A stretch of DNA of 64,000 nt, from the NCBI GenBank assembly GCA_910588155.1, contig CAJUPB010000003.1, forward strand, positions 114,277-178,276. Reading direction: 5' to 3'. This document shows, one piece after another, positions 39,567-48,121 of the stretch. The position numbers were made by a program, and so were the translations under genes. Within the stretch, counting starts at the first letter, position 1, and each line of letters begins with the position of its first letter. A model generated the notes under the pieces. It did no database searches. It was given only the letters and a program-made list of their open reading frames with translations, and was not told the DNA's origin. This stretch comes from an uncultured Christensenellaceae bacterium (GTDB lineage: Bacteria > Bacillota > Clostridia > Christensenellales > Pumilibacteraceae).

Positions 39567-40598
39567 TTACAGTGCGGCGAGATATGCGTCCATTTCTTCG
39601 TCGCTGCCGACGGTCACTCTCGTGTATTCACGCACTCCGTCCGAGTCGAACCACCGCACGAGTATACCTTTTTCTTTGAGTTTGAGATAGTCGCTTTCGC
39701 CGCCCTTGACAAACAGAAAATTCGTGTCGGAATCCAGCACGGTCTTGCCGCGCTTTCTCAATTCCCGTATGACTTTTTCCCTTGTGTTTATCACCTTTTC
39801 CGTGCATTCGGCGTGATACTTCTCCGCCTTGATTGCGGCGAGGCAAATCTTTTGACACAGGCTGTCCACGGGATAGCTGTTAAAGCAGTCGCGGACGGTT
39901 TCCATTGCTTTGACCAAACGTTTGCCGGCAATCATATATCCGCAGCGTATTCCGGCAAGCGAATAGCTTTTGGAAAAGGTTTTAATCACGGCAAGATTTT
40001 CGTATCTGTTCAAAAGCGAAACCGCACTCGAAGTTTTGGTTGCGAAATCGATGTACGCCTCGTCCACTATGACGGGCTTGCCGTCGTTTATTTCCGCCAA
40101 TCTCGCTATCTTTTCGAGGGGCAACGAAAGAGAAGTCGGCGCATTCGGATTTGCAATAATCACGCCTTGACCGCCCGTCAGTTTTTCTGCGTCCACCGAA
40201 AAATCGCGCTCGTTTTCGACGCACATGTAATTCACGTCGAAAAGATTGCAATAGACGGGATAGAAACTGTACGTTATTTTCGGAAAAACGACCGCCGCGC
40301 TTTCGGGGTCGAAAAACGCGCGCACGGCAAATGCCAAAACTTCGTCGGAACCGTTTCCGACAAAAACGTTTTCCTCTTTGACGCGCTCCTTTTCCGCAAC
40401 GGCTTTTTTCAGCTCCGCAAGCGACAAGTCGGGATAGAGTTTGAGCCGCGTCATATCGAACCGTGCGACTGCCTGCGCGCACTCTCTTGCCGGCGGATAC
40501 GGATTTTCGTTTGTGTTCAGCTTAATCAGCTTTTCCCGCGGTTGTTCGCCCACGGAATACGGCGTCGTTTTTTCGGCAAATTCGGAAATTTTGATCAT
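39567..40598 (-). CDS. Histidinol-phosphate aminotransferase-like (HisC family) PLP enzyme
   Basis: 343 residues, fold-type I aminotransferase. N-terminal LNTNENPYPPARECAQAVA, LYPDLSLAELKKAVA, GNGSDEVLAFAVRAFFD, ANPNAPTSLSLPLEKI, then VIVDEAYIDF and the PLP Lys210 in IKTFSKSYSLAGIRCGYMIA; the terminal Arg motif is in YTRVTVGSDEEMDA. It moves an amino group between histidinol phosphate (or an aromatic amino acid) and 2-oxoglutarate. No other his gene is nearby, so phenylalanine/tyrosine or cobalamin-linked roles remain possible. GAGGAG lies before the ATG. It sits between two terminators and is likely monocistronic. Confidence 0.85.
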   Translation of the reverse strand: MIKISEFAEKTTPYSVGEQPREKLIKLNTNENPYPPARECAQAVARFDMTRLKLYPDLSLAELKKAVAEKERVKEENVFVGNGSDEVLAFAVRAFFDPESAAVVFPKITYSFYPVYCNLFDVNYMCVENERDFSVDAEKLTGGQGVIIANPNAPTSLSLPLEKIARLAEINDGKPVIVDEAYIDFATKTSSAVSLLNRYENLAVIKTFSKSYSLAGIRCGYMIAGKRLVKAMETVRDCFNSYPVDSLCQKICLAAIKAEKYHAECTEKVINTREKVIRELRKRGKTVLDSDTNFLFVKGGESDYLKLKEKGILVRWFDSDGVREYTRVTVGSDEEMDAYLAAL

Positions 40599-40610
40599 AT
40601 ATCGCTCCTC

Positions 40611-40644
40611 TTATAAAACAAAGGCTTCCCCGTCGGAAGCCCTT
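40611..40644 (-). terminator. Terminator of the foldase lipoprotein gene
   Basis: On the minus strand GGCTTCC (40641-40635) pairs with GGAAGCC (40629-40623), followed by TTTGTTTTAT. Confidence 0.75.
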
Positions 40645-40667
40645 GCAAGTGTTTACAGTTTATACAA

Positions 40668-42416
40668 TCAGGAATAGAGTTCTTTATAGCGTTTTTCGAA
40701 CTTTTCCACGGCATTGAGTTCGTCTTCGTAATACTTGAATATATTTTCCTGCATAGTATTGAACGCCTCTTTCTCTTTGCTGTCGAGAGCCGTCTTTTTG
40801 ATGACGTCGCGCACCGTCTTTCTGTTTGCGGGAGTGAGATAGTCGTTCAAAGCCTTGACTTCACCAGCTTTCGTCTTGGACGCCAAGTACATAATGTGCA
40901 CGCCGTAATCGGTCACGACGAACTCGTCAAAGAGTTGTCCGACTTCAATCTCGTCGTACATTCTTCTCGCCGCCGCAGCAAACTCTTTCATATAAGTTTC
41001 GGTGTCGCCGTTCAACTCTCTGCGAACCGCATATCCGTAGTTGCTTCCGAACGCTCCGCTGTCGGTATTGTATTTATAAGTCAGGCTGTCGAACGTGCGC
41101 TCCGCCATTTCGGGATTGTACTTATAAGTCGACATTTGAGATTTGATGTCCGCGAAAATCGCATTTATGCTCATAGGTCTGCTCAAATCGTCTTCGCCGT
41201 TCACGTGAGGATAGGACACTATTTCCTGCGCAAGCTGCGCTCTGCGGTTTTCAATCTGCTCGCTTGTGTGGTATCCTTCGTTTTTATAAGCCGTAAGTTC
41301 CGCCGTCTGCTCCGCGCTGAACGGAATCAGAATATGTTTTACATAGAAATAGTTGTCGTTCGGAGTATACAGCACGTCGGTGGTATCCGTCGTCATAGCC
41401 GTCTTATACTCGGAGTCGCTTGCATAAGTTCTCTTCTGCTCTCTGACCGTCACGTTGTACTGTTCCAATATTTCCTCTTCGGTGACGCTGACGCCGTCCG
41501 TCGCATATTCCTGCAAACGGGCGATTTTTTGATTGTCCTTTGCGTCCTTGCCGTAGAAATACTCGACGATATACGTGCCGTTGCCCTCGCCGTTTTCGGG
41601 GTTGTAGTCTATGTCGTACAGCATAGGATATATGTCGTGCTCGCGATTCTCGGCAATGAGATTGCGCATCTTCTTTATATCCGCTTCGAAGTACGCTTTT
41701 TCGGCGTCCGTAGCGAGAATATCGTTTTCTATAAGATTCTCGAAGTAATCGACGAGACGGCGCATAGCTTCGCGCTCGCGGCTTCTCTTGTCCTTATCGC
41801 CGCTCAATGCGGGATATGCGCTCTTGTCGGGGACCCATTTCTCGACTTCGGTTTCGTCGTCCTCTTCCTCGTCGCGCGTTTCTTCTTCGGGAACGGGATA
41901 TTTCGTGGACGGCGTCTCGTCGCTGCCCGTGGACGGAACGGGCTCGCCGTGGTCGGAGTAGACGGAGTTTATTCTCTCTTTGATTACCGAATCCAGCGTA
42001 TTGTAAACGGACTCCGTCACGGTGTTCTTGTCCTTCAAAGTCCAATCGAGCTGTTTGAACTCAATCATCTTGTCCGCTTCGGTTATCAAAAGTTCGCGGC
42101 GAATCAATTGATTCAACAGATAGTCGACTATCTGTTCGGGGTCGCTCAAACCCGTAGACGAAGAATAGTTCTGAACCATAGCTATAAGTCTGGTCTTATA
42201 AATCTTCTTCTCGGGAACGGAGAAATGCAAAGTTTCCAAAACGTTGCCGTTTGCATCCTCGACGTTGTAATCGGCTTCGTATGCCGCAATCGTCGCAACG
42301 ACCTGGCGATAGTCCTTTTCATAGTTATGTTCGAAAAGCGAACAGCCCGTCGCAAACAGGCTGAACATCGCAGCCAAAGCGACGCACAATATTATCTTGG
42401 AGATATTTTTACGCAT
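40668..42416 (-). CDS. PrsA/SurA-like peptidyl-prolyl isomerase lipoprotein
   Basis: 582 residues from the ATG at 42416 (AAAGGA 8 nt upstream). Lipoprotein signal: MRKNISKIILCVALAAMFSL ending ATGC, Cys lipidated. A SurA-type N-terminal helical region (QIVDYLLNQLIRRELLITEA) is followed by a long acidic low-complexity insert (about 160-210, EEETRDEEEDDETEVE) and, later, a parvulin-like domain that begins FYVKHILIPFS and ends YGVHIMYLA. It probably helps fold secreted proteins outside the membrane. It is longer than PrsA (about 290). It has its own promoter between it and mfd and can also be read from the pth-mfd transcript. Confidence 0.8.
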   Translation of the reverse strand: MRKNISKIILCVALAAMFSLFATGCSLFEHNYEKDYRQVVATIAAYEADYNVEDANGNVLETLHFSVPEKKIYKTRLIAMVQNYSSSTGLSDPEQIVDYLLNQLIRRELLITEADKMIEFKQLDWTLKDKNTVTESVYNTLDSVIKERINSVYSDHGEPVPSTGSDETPSTKYPVPEEETRDEEEDDETEVEKWVPDKSAYPALSGDKDKRSREREAMRRLVDYFENLIENDILATDAEKAYFEADIKKMRNLIAENREHDIYPMLYDIDYNPENGEGNGTYIVEYFYGKDAKDNQKIARLQEYATDGVSVTEEEILEQYNVTVREQKRTYASDSEYKTAMTTDTTDVLYTPNDNYFYVKHILIPFSAEQTAELTAYKNEGYHTSEQIENRRAQLAQEIVSYPHVNGEDDLSRPMSINAIFADIKSQMSTYKYNPEMAERTFDSLTYKYNTDSGAFGSNYGYAVRRELNGDTETYMKEFAAAARRMYDEIEVGQLFDEFVVTDYGVHIMYLASKTKAGEVKALNDYLTPANRKTVRDVIKKTALDSKEKEAFNTMQENIFKYYEDELNAVEKFEKRYKELYS

Positions 42417-42491
42417 ATTACAATTCCTTTTTTCGTCCGATACCGTTTTAAAGGGGTGGCAAAACTTCCGCCCGTTTAAAGCAGTATAACA

Positions 42492-42520
42492 ATTATACAT
42501 TATTATTGATTAAAAATCAA
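42492..42520 (-). promoter_or_regulatory. Promoter of the foldase lipoprotein gene
   Basis: On the minus strand TTGATT (42520-42515), 17 nt, TATAAT (42497-42492). Confidence 0.7.
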
Positions 42521-45500
42521 ACGTTTAAACCCCTTTTTTGGCGGCATTTCAACAAAAAGTTCAGCAGTCTCTTTTTCCCGACCGTCCTTATGCAAGGTCT
42601 GTCCCCGCCCAACCGCACGAGGGTGTCGGAGTCGGCTCTTGCCGTTTCTATCGCCTCTTCGGGAATATCCAACGCCTTTTCGAAAAGCAATCTGCAATCT
42701 TCGCCGCGCACAATAAGAGCCACGGCGTTTATGTCCGCGGCGAGATTTTTCAAAAGCGCCGCCTCCAAAAGATTTTCGGCTTCCGTCGGCGGTTTGCCGT
42801 ATACGTCCGTAAGCTCGTTCGACAGCGCGACTCTGTCTTCCGCGGACGAAATCAGCGCTATTCTGCTGTACATTCCCATTCTTTTTTCGGAATCTTCCAC
42901 ATACGTATCCGGCAAATACGCGGGATAATCTATCGTCAGCCGCACTTCTCTGCGCGCCTTAACTTCCCTGCCCTCGGCTTCCGCCACGGCGTCTTCCAAG
43001 AGTTTGCAGTACAAATCGTAACCGACTTTTTCCAAATGTCCGTGCTGCTCTTTGCCTAGAATGTTTCCGGCTCCGCGTATTTCCAAATCCGCCATAGCAA
43101 TCTTGAATCCGCTTCCGAACTCCGTATATTTCGTTATGGCTTCCAACCGCTTATATGCCGCCTCTGTCAAAACCTTTTCGCTGTCATACGTGAAATACGC
43201 ATAAGCCAGGCGGTTGCTGCGCCCCACTCTGCCGCGGAGCTGATAGAGCTGCGCCAAACCCAATCTGTCGGCATCCGCGACTATGAGCGTATTTGCGCGC
43301 GGCATATCTATTCCGTTTTCTATAATCGTGGACGCCACAAGCACGTCGAATCGGCCCTCGACGAAATCGGCGACCGTCTTTTCCAAAAGGTTTTCCGGCA
43401 TTTGCCCGTGCGCCACGGCAAACTTCACGTCCGGCAAAATATTACGCAGTTTCGCCGCAAACGAATCTATTCCCGCCACTCGGTTATAGACTATAAACGC
43501 CTGTCCTCCGCGCCCGACCTCACGCATTATCGCATCCGCCGCAAGCGCGTCGGAGTATTCCGTGACAAACGTCTGCACGGGTATGCGGTCCGCGGGCGGA
43601 GTGTCGAGCACACTGACGTCGCGGATGTTTACCATAGTCATATAGAGCGTGCGCGGAATGGGCGTCGCAGACAGACTCAATACGTTCACGGACGGTTTCA
43701 AAAGTTTGAGTTTTTCTTTGTCCGCCACTCCGAAACGCTGTTCTTCGTCGAGTATCAAAAGTCCCAAATCTTTGAACTTTACGTCCTTGCCGAGCACCCT
43801 GTGAGTTCCGACGACAAAATCGGTTTCTCCTTTTTCCAGCCTTTTCAGCGTCTCCTTTATCTTTGCGGGCGAATCGAAGCGCGTCAGTCTTTCCACGCGC
43901 ACGCCGTGGTTTTTCATACGTTTTACCGCCGTTTCGTAATGCTGACAGGCAAGTATTGTGGTGGGCGATATAAACGCCGCCTGTTTGCCGCAGGAGATTA
44001 CCTTAAACGCCAGCCGCAACGCGACTTCCGTCTTTCCGTAGCCGACGTCGCCGCACAGCAGTCTGTCCATAACCTTGCCCGATTTCAAGTCTTTCAGCCC
44101 TTCGGCAACGGCGGCAAGCTGGTCTTCGGTTTCCGTAAACGGGAAATCGCTTTCGAACTCTTCCAACAGACAATCGTCTTCGTCGTATTTGCAACCTTTG
44201 GATACGCTTCTTTCCGCATACAGCGCGACAAGGTCGAACGCCAGCTTTTTGACGGAAGCGCGCACCTTGCTTTTCACTCTTTCGAACTGCTCGCCGCCGA
44301 GTTTGCTCAACTTCGGTTTCTCGCCGTTTGCGACAAACTTCGAAAGGCTGTCCATATTTTCCACGGGAACGTAAAGTCTGTCCGAACCGCTGTATTCGAT
44401 TATCAGATAGTCTCTGAAACTTCCCGTCATATTCATTTTTTCCACGCCGATACACATACCTATGCCGTGCGTTTCGTGAACCACGTAATCGCCGACCTCC
44501 GGCACGGTAAACACGTCGCGTTTTCTTCTTCTCGGCAATGTGCGCGAGCGCTTGCTCCCGATATTGTAAGTACCGATGACGACTCTCTTTCCGTCGTGAA
44601 AAATTCCGCCGCGGTCTATCTTTTTCGCATACAGATTTATGACGCCGTCGCCGTCGGAAAAGCCTATGCCGTTATCGGTCAGAAACTCGCCCATATTCTT
44701 GACCGTCTGCTCGTTTCCGCAGGCTATATGAACGACGTAGCCGCTTTCCGACCAATTTTTCAAATCGCTTGCCAGCGTATAGAAATCCCTGCTGTAATCG
44801 GGAATATCCATTCCTTTGAACGTATGCACGGCGTTCGGCTCGAATATGCGGTTATTGTTTACCAACCTGTGAAAAGCTATTGCATTTGCCGATTCGAAAC
44901 AAAAAACGTCTTCCTTTTTCAGCACGGACTCTTTGGTGAACTCCATTGTCTCGCCCGCTTTCAAAAGCGAGTCGAAACGTTCGTCGAACTCCTTATACAG
45001 CGCTTGCAAAGTATCGTATATTGTTTTTGCATCGTCGTACACGACCGTGTCGGGGCGCATATATTCGGAGAGGGACACGCAGGAAAACAGCGGGCGCACA
45101 TACGACAGCGACAAATCGCTGCTGCCGACGGCAAGTTTGACTTTTATGTCGGACGCTACGGACAGCGTTCTTTCGCTTTTTGCCAATCGCGTGAGTTCCT
45201 CGCTTGCGATTTCAGCCTCCCGTTTTGTATAAAAAACGTCGGTGGCGGGTATGACTTCCAGGCTTTTTTCTTCGCCCGACGAAAGATATGTCCCTCCGTC
45301 CACCTTTCGCAGCGATTCCAGCTCGTCGCCGAAAAACTCGGCGCGGACGGCGTAATCTCTGCCCGTCGCCCAAATATCGAGAATATCGCCTCTGGAAGAA
45401 AACTGCCCCGCACCTTCCGTCAGCGAAACGGCTTTATAGCCCATATTCACAAGACTTTTTTTCAGTTCGTTCAAGTCGTATTCTTCGCCGACCGACAGCG

Positions 45501-45894
45501 AAAACGCAAACCGCGAAAAATTTTTCGGGTCGGGATATTTTTGCATAAGCGCGGAAACGGGCGCAACGACGATTTCCGCCCTGCCGCAGGCAATCTCGTG
45601 TAATGCATTGAGTCTTTCCGGCTCGCTTGCCGCCGACGCCATTTTTTTATAGACGAGGGAATCTGTCCCCGCAGGCAATAACACGGTGTTTTCGTTCAGA
45701 CACTTCAACTGTTCGTATGCCGTCCGAGCAGAAACCGTATCTCCGCACACGTACAGTTTTCTGCCCTCCAATGCCGCGGCAAAAAATGTTTTTTCAAAAA
45801 AACGCGCGTCAAAAACCGAGACTTTTTTTCCGTCTCGGCTGTCTTTGAGCGCGGCGGCATATTCGCCGCCGTTTAAAATGTCATCGAGTTTCAA
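42517..45894 (-). CDS. mfd: Transcription-repair coupling factor
   Basis: 1125 residues. Removes RNA polymerase stalled at lesions and recruits UvrA. UvrB-like N-terminal domains carry SRGDILDIWA and FFGDELESLRKVD; the RNAP-interaction domain has VGDYVVHETHGIGMCIGVEKM and YLIIEYSGSDRLYVPVENMD. The RecG-like translocase has Walker A RLLCGDVGYGKTEVALRLAF, DEEQRFGV as the DEAD-type box, SATPIPRTLYMTM and QLRGRVGRSNR. The C-terminal TRCF domain begins near KAIALISSAEDR. Length is normal for Firmicutes (about 1150). It starts 21 nt after pth. Confidence 0.97.
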   Translation of the reverse strand: MKLDDILNGGEYAAALKDSRDGKKVSVFDARFFEKTFFAAALEGRKLYVCGDTVSARTAYEQLKCLNENTVLLPAGTDSLVYKKMASAASEPERLNALHEIACGRAEIVVAPVSALMQKYPDPKNFSRFAFSLSVGEEYDLNELKKSLVNMGYKAVSLTEGAGQFSSRGDILDIWATGRDYAVRAEFFGDELESLRKVDGGTYLSSGEEKSLEVIPATDVFYTKREAEIASEELTRLAKSERTLSVASDIKVKLAVGSSDLSLSYVRPLFSCVSLSEYMRPDTVVYDDAKTIYDTLQALYKEFDERFDSLLKAGETMEFTKESVLKKEDVFCFESANAIAFHRLVNNNRIFEPNAVHTFKGMDIPDYSRDFYTLASDLKNWSESGYVVHIACGNEQTVKNMGEFLTDNGIGFSDGDGVINLYAKKIDRGGIFHDGKRVVIGTYNIGSKRSRTLPRRRKRDVFTVPEVGDYVVHETHGIGMCIGVEKMNMTGSFRDYLIIEYSGSDRLYVPVENMDSLSKFVANGEKPKLSKLGGEQFERVKSKVRASVKKLAFDLVALYAERSVSKGCKYDEDDCLLEEFESDFPFTETEDQLAAVAEGLKDLKSGKVMDRLLCGDVGYGKTEVALRLAFKVISCGKQAAFISPTTILACQHYETAVKRMKNHGVRVERLTRFDSPAKIKETLKRLEKGETDFVVGTHRVLGKDVKFKDLGLLILDEEQRFGVADKEKLKLLKPSVNVLSLSATPIPRTLYMTMVNIRDVSVLDTPPADRIPVQTFVTEYSDALAADAIMREVGRGGQAFIVYNRVAGIDSFAAKLRNILPDVKFAVAHGQMPENLLEKTVADFVEGRFDVLVASTIIENGIDMPRANTLIVADADRLGLAQLYQLRGRVGRSNRLAYAYFTYDSEKVLTEAAYKRLEAITKYTEFGSGFKIAMADLEIRGAGNILGKEQHGHLEKVGYDLYCKLLEDAVAEAEGREVKARREVRLTIDYPAYLPDTYVEDSEKRMGMYSRIALISSAEDRVALSNELTDVYGKPPTEAENLLEAALLKNLAADINAVALIVRGEDCRLLFEKALDIPEEAIETARADSDTLVRLGGDRPCIRTVGKKRLLNFLLKCRQKRGLNV

Positions 45895-45915
45895 TGTGAT
45901 TTTCTCCGCAAAACC

Positions 45916-46443
45916 TTATGCCTTAATCAACTTGATTATTTCGTCCGCGGCGTTTTCAATCATATCGCGAAAACCCTGTCTGTCTGCTTTCGGCACGTCG
46001 GAAAGAACGAAATCGCCGAGCGGTACGTTTTCCGGCGGACGACCTATTCCGAGACGCACGCGGGGAAATTCTTCGCTTTTCATAACCTCGACAATGTTTC
46101 TCATTCCGTTATGCGTGCCTCCGCTGCCTCTCATACGCACGCGTACGGAAAGCCTCGGTATGTCTATGTCGTCGAACGCAACTATTATGTCGTTCAATTC
46201 GATTTTATACTTTTTCACGACCTGTTTTACGCAATGCCCCGAAAGGTTCATATATGTAAGCGGCTTCACTATCAAAAGCCGCTCGCCTTCGAAATTGCCC
46301 TCGGCAATCAAACCGTCGCATTCCTTTTTTTTGAACTTGAACGCAAGCCTGTCCGCAAGACACTCCGCCGTCAGAAAACCCATATTGTGATAGGTATAGG
46401 CATATTTGTCCCCGAAGTTGCCGAGTCCGAAAACCGCTTTCAT
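45916..46443 (-). CDS. pth: Peptidyl-tRNA hydrolase
   Basis: 175 residues, slightly shorter than the usual 185-195. It releases peptides from peptidyl-tRNA. Asn9 lies in GLGNFGDKY, catalytic His19 in TYHNMGF, then PLTYMNLSGHCVKQVVK, Asp in IVAFDDIDIP and GSGGTHNGMRNIVEVM for tRNA binding. pth-mfd adjacency is typical of Firmicutes. It starts 5 nt after the DUF1858 gene. Confidence 0.96.
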   Translation of the reverse strand: MKAVFGLGNFGDKYAYTYHNMGFLTAECLADRLAFKFKKKECDGLIAEGNFEGERLLIVKPLTYMNLSGHCVKQVVKKYKIELNDIIVAFDDIDIPRLSVRVRMRGSGGTHNGMRNIVEVMKSEEFPRVRLGIGRPPENVPLGDFVLSDVPKADRQGFRDMIENAADEIIKLIKA

Positions 46444-46448
46444 TTTTG

Positions 46449-46649
46449 TCAGTTATTGCCTTCGAAGTCGTTTAAAGCCGTCAACATTTCGTCAAGGTCG
46501 ATTCCGTGCGCGGCGGCAGCCTGCTCCACCGTTTCGCCGCGGCTTATCGGGCAGCCGAGGCAGTGCATACCGAACTGCTGAAACACGGGCGCAATGTCGG
46601 GGTAAATTCCGAGAACTTCCGCTATCGTCATATCTTTATTGATTGTCAT
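46449..46649 (-). CDS. DUF1858 protein with CXXC
   Basis: 66 residues. It fits DUF1858 (PF08984): MTINKDMTIAEVLGIYPDIA, FQQFGMHCLGCPISRGETVE with Cys30 and Cys33, and AAAHGIDLDEMLTALN. This small helical domain is often linked to hybrid-cluster or ScdA-like redox proteins; function unknown, with the two cysteines likely redox-active or metal-binding. GGAGGTATTC precedes the ATG. It is the first gene of a probable operon DUF1858-pth-mfd with a consensus promoter upstream. Confidence 0.88.
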   Translation of the reverse strand: MTINKDMTIAEVLGIYPDIAPVFQQFGMHCLGCPISRGETVEQAAAAHGIDLDEMLTALNDFEGNN

Positions 46650-46690
46650 TTCGAATACCTCCGTATATATGTTTTGAGTTTACTCGCTCT

Positions 46691-46719
46691 ATTATATACT
46701 CGTCCGTCTCAAAAGTCAA
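46691..46719 (-). promoter_or_regulatory. Promoter of the DUF1858-pth-mfd operon
   Basis: On the minus strand TTGACT (46719-46714), 17 nt, TATAAT (46696-46691). Confidence 0.8.
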
Positions 46720-46822
46720 GCAAGATAAAGAAAACGCCGCCCCGAAAGCGTTGTCTGCATAACGGCGGACGAATCCGCATATTTATAATTAACCCCAAAA
46801 TTGCGCTTTAAGAGGTCGGTAA

Positions 46823-47605
46823 ATGTACAAGTTAAGCGATATAATTTCCAAGCAGGCAATATCTTTGCGCGGCGCGCAGCTCCTCGGCACCGTGTCGAAC
46901 GTGCGGTTTGCGCCCACGCTGAAAAAAGCGGACGCGCTTTTGCTTATAGACGGCGAAGAAAACGACGACGGTTATCTGACTTTGCCCGCAAAAGCCGTAT
47001 CGACGATGAAAGAAGATTCCGTCGTCGTTCGCGCGCTTTCTTCTCCTCTGACGCTTTCCGCTTTGCCGCCCAACAATCCCATAAACCTGCCCTGTCTGAA
47101 TCAGGACGGAAAAATGCTCGGAAGACTGTCCGACATAACATTCGACGACAAGTTTGCCGTGGTTGCGTTTGTCGTTGGCGAAAGCGAATATGTCGCGGAC
47201 ACGTTATTGTCTTACTCGTCGTCCCTCGTCATTTTCAACGACAGCGGCGCGCCGATAAAGCTGCCGCGCGCACGACCCAATCCGAAACCGTCGGACAAAA
47301 AAACCATCGTCAAAACGGCTTTTGTTCCCACTCCGCCGCCTTTGACCGAACAAGCCCCGGCTATCGAAAATCCGACGGAGACGGAGGAAAAGACTGCCGT
47401 CACGACGCCGACTGCCGCACCGTCGCCCGCACCCGATTTCGGTACGCCGGATTTTTCCTTCCTGCTCGGAAAATGCGTCACAAAGACGTTGTGCGCGGCA
47501 TCCGGCAGAATCATAGCGGAAGCTGGCGAAATCGTCACCGAACAAATTATAGCAGACGCGACGAGAGAAAACAAGCTGGTTCAGCTCACGCTGCGGGCAT
47601 ACTGA
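46823..47605 (+). CDS. PRC-barrel domain protein
   Basis: 260 residues. Two PRC-barrel-like units are visible, KLSDIISKQAISLRGAQLLGTV with FAPTLKKADALLLI and the second LPCLNQDGKMLGRLSDITFDD with FVVGESEYVADTLLSY. They are followed by a Pro/Thr/Ala-rich linker (about 150-205) and a C-terminal 50-residue segment (FSFLLGKCVTKTLCAASGRI) that resembles a third small barrel. PRC barrels bind RNA or proteins in several settings (RimM, YlmC sporulation proteins). There is no signal peptide. A weak GAGG precedes the ATG, and a TATAAT-like box occurs at 46784-46789 without a clear -35. A terminator follows. Confidence 0.7.
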   Translation: MYKLSDIISKQAISLRGAQLLGTVSNVRFAPTLKKADALLLIDGEENDDGYLTLPAKAVSTMKEDSVVVRALSSPLTLSALPPNNPINLPCLNQDGKMLGRLSDITFDDKFAVVAFVVGESEYVADTLLSYSSSLVIFNDSGAPIKLPRARPNPKPSDKKTIVKTAFVPTPPPLTEQAPAIENPTETEEKTAVTTPTAAPSPAPDFGTPDFSFLLGKCVTKTLCAASGRIIAEAGEIVTEQIIADATRENKLVQLTLRAY

Positions 47606-47615
47606 AAAAAACAAG

Positions 47616-47655
47616 AAAACGGCGAACACGCTTTTGTGTCCGCCGTTTTCTTTAA
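47616..47655 (+). terminator. Terminator of the PRC-barrel gene
   Basis: GAAAACGGCG (47616-47625) pairs with CGCCGTTTTC (47642-47651) with further ACAC/GTGT pairing inside; TTTAAT follows. Confidence 0.75.
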
Positions 47656-47707
47656 TAAGGGAGGAGAAAGAAAGTCGATTGTATTTCTTTCTCGTTGAGG
47701 GTCGAAT

Positions 47708-48118
47708 TTACGCTTCGGCTCTTTCTCTGCTCATAAAGCAGGGAACAATCGCCGCAACCGTCGCTATGCCGAGAATGACGGCAATCGCATAATTGAGGGG
47801 AGCAAGCTCCGGCAGTCCGAACATAACTATATTGCTGACTGCGTCGGCAATGTTTCCCACGCCGCCCGAAAGTCCGAGAGCCAAACTCAATACGTACAGC
47901 ACGGGAGGTACGACGGCTATGAAGTCGCCGAATTTGCCGTCGTAAAAGAACAGTGCGACCTGCGCGAGTATGCCTATTATTAAAAGTGCGAATATCCAGC
48001 CCGTTCCCTCGCCCGCTCTGCTTTTGTACACGCCGAACACAATCAGCCCGACAAGCGCGGCGGCGCAACCAATCCAATACGCAATCGTTTTATTTTTCAG
48101 TTTCTCTTTCAGATTCAT
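47708..48118 (-). CDS. Four-helix membrane protein encoded after the GH3 gene
   Basis: 136 residues with four hydrophobic segments (about 12-31, 40-59, 67-85, 108-128) and a Lys-rich start MNLKEKLKNKTIAYW. It starts 3 nt after the stop of the GH3 reading frame and is clearly in the same operon. Some clostridial GH3 loci encode similar small membrane proteins, possibly partners that hold the enzyme at the membrane; this is inference. Confidence 0.6.
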   Translation of the reverse strand: MNLKEKLKNKTIAYWIGCAAALVGLIVFGVYKSRAGEGTGWIFALLIIGILAQVALFFYDGKFGDFIAVVPPVLYVLSLALGLSGGVGNIADAVSNIVMFGLPELAPLNYAIAVILGIATVAAIVPCFMSRERAEA

Positions 48119-48121
48119 AGT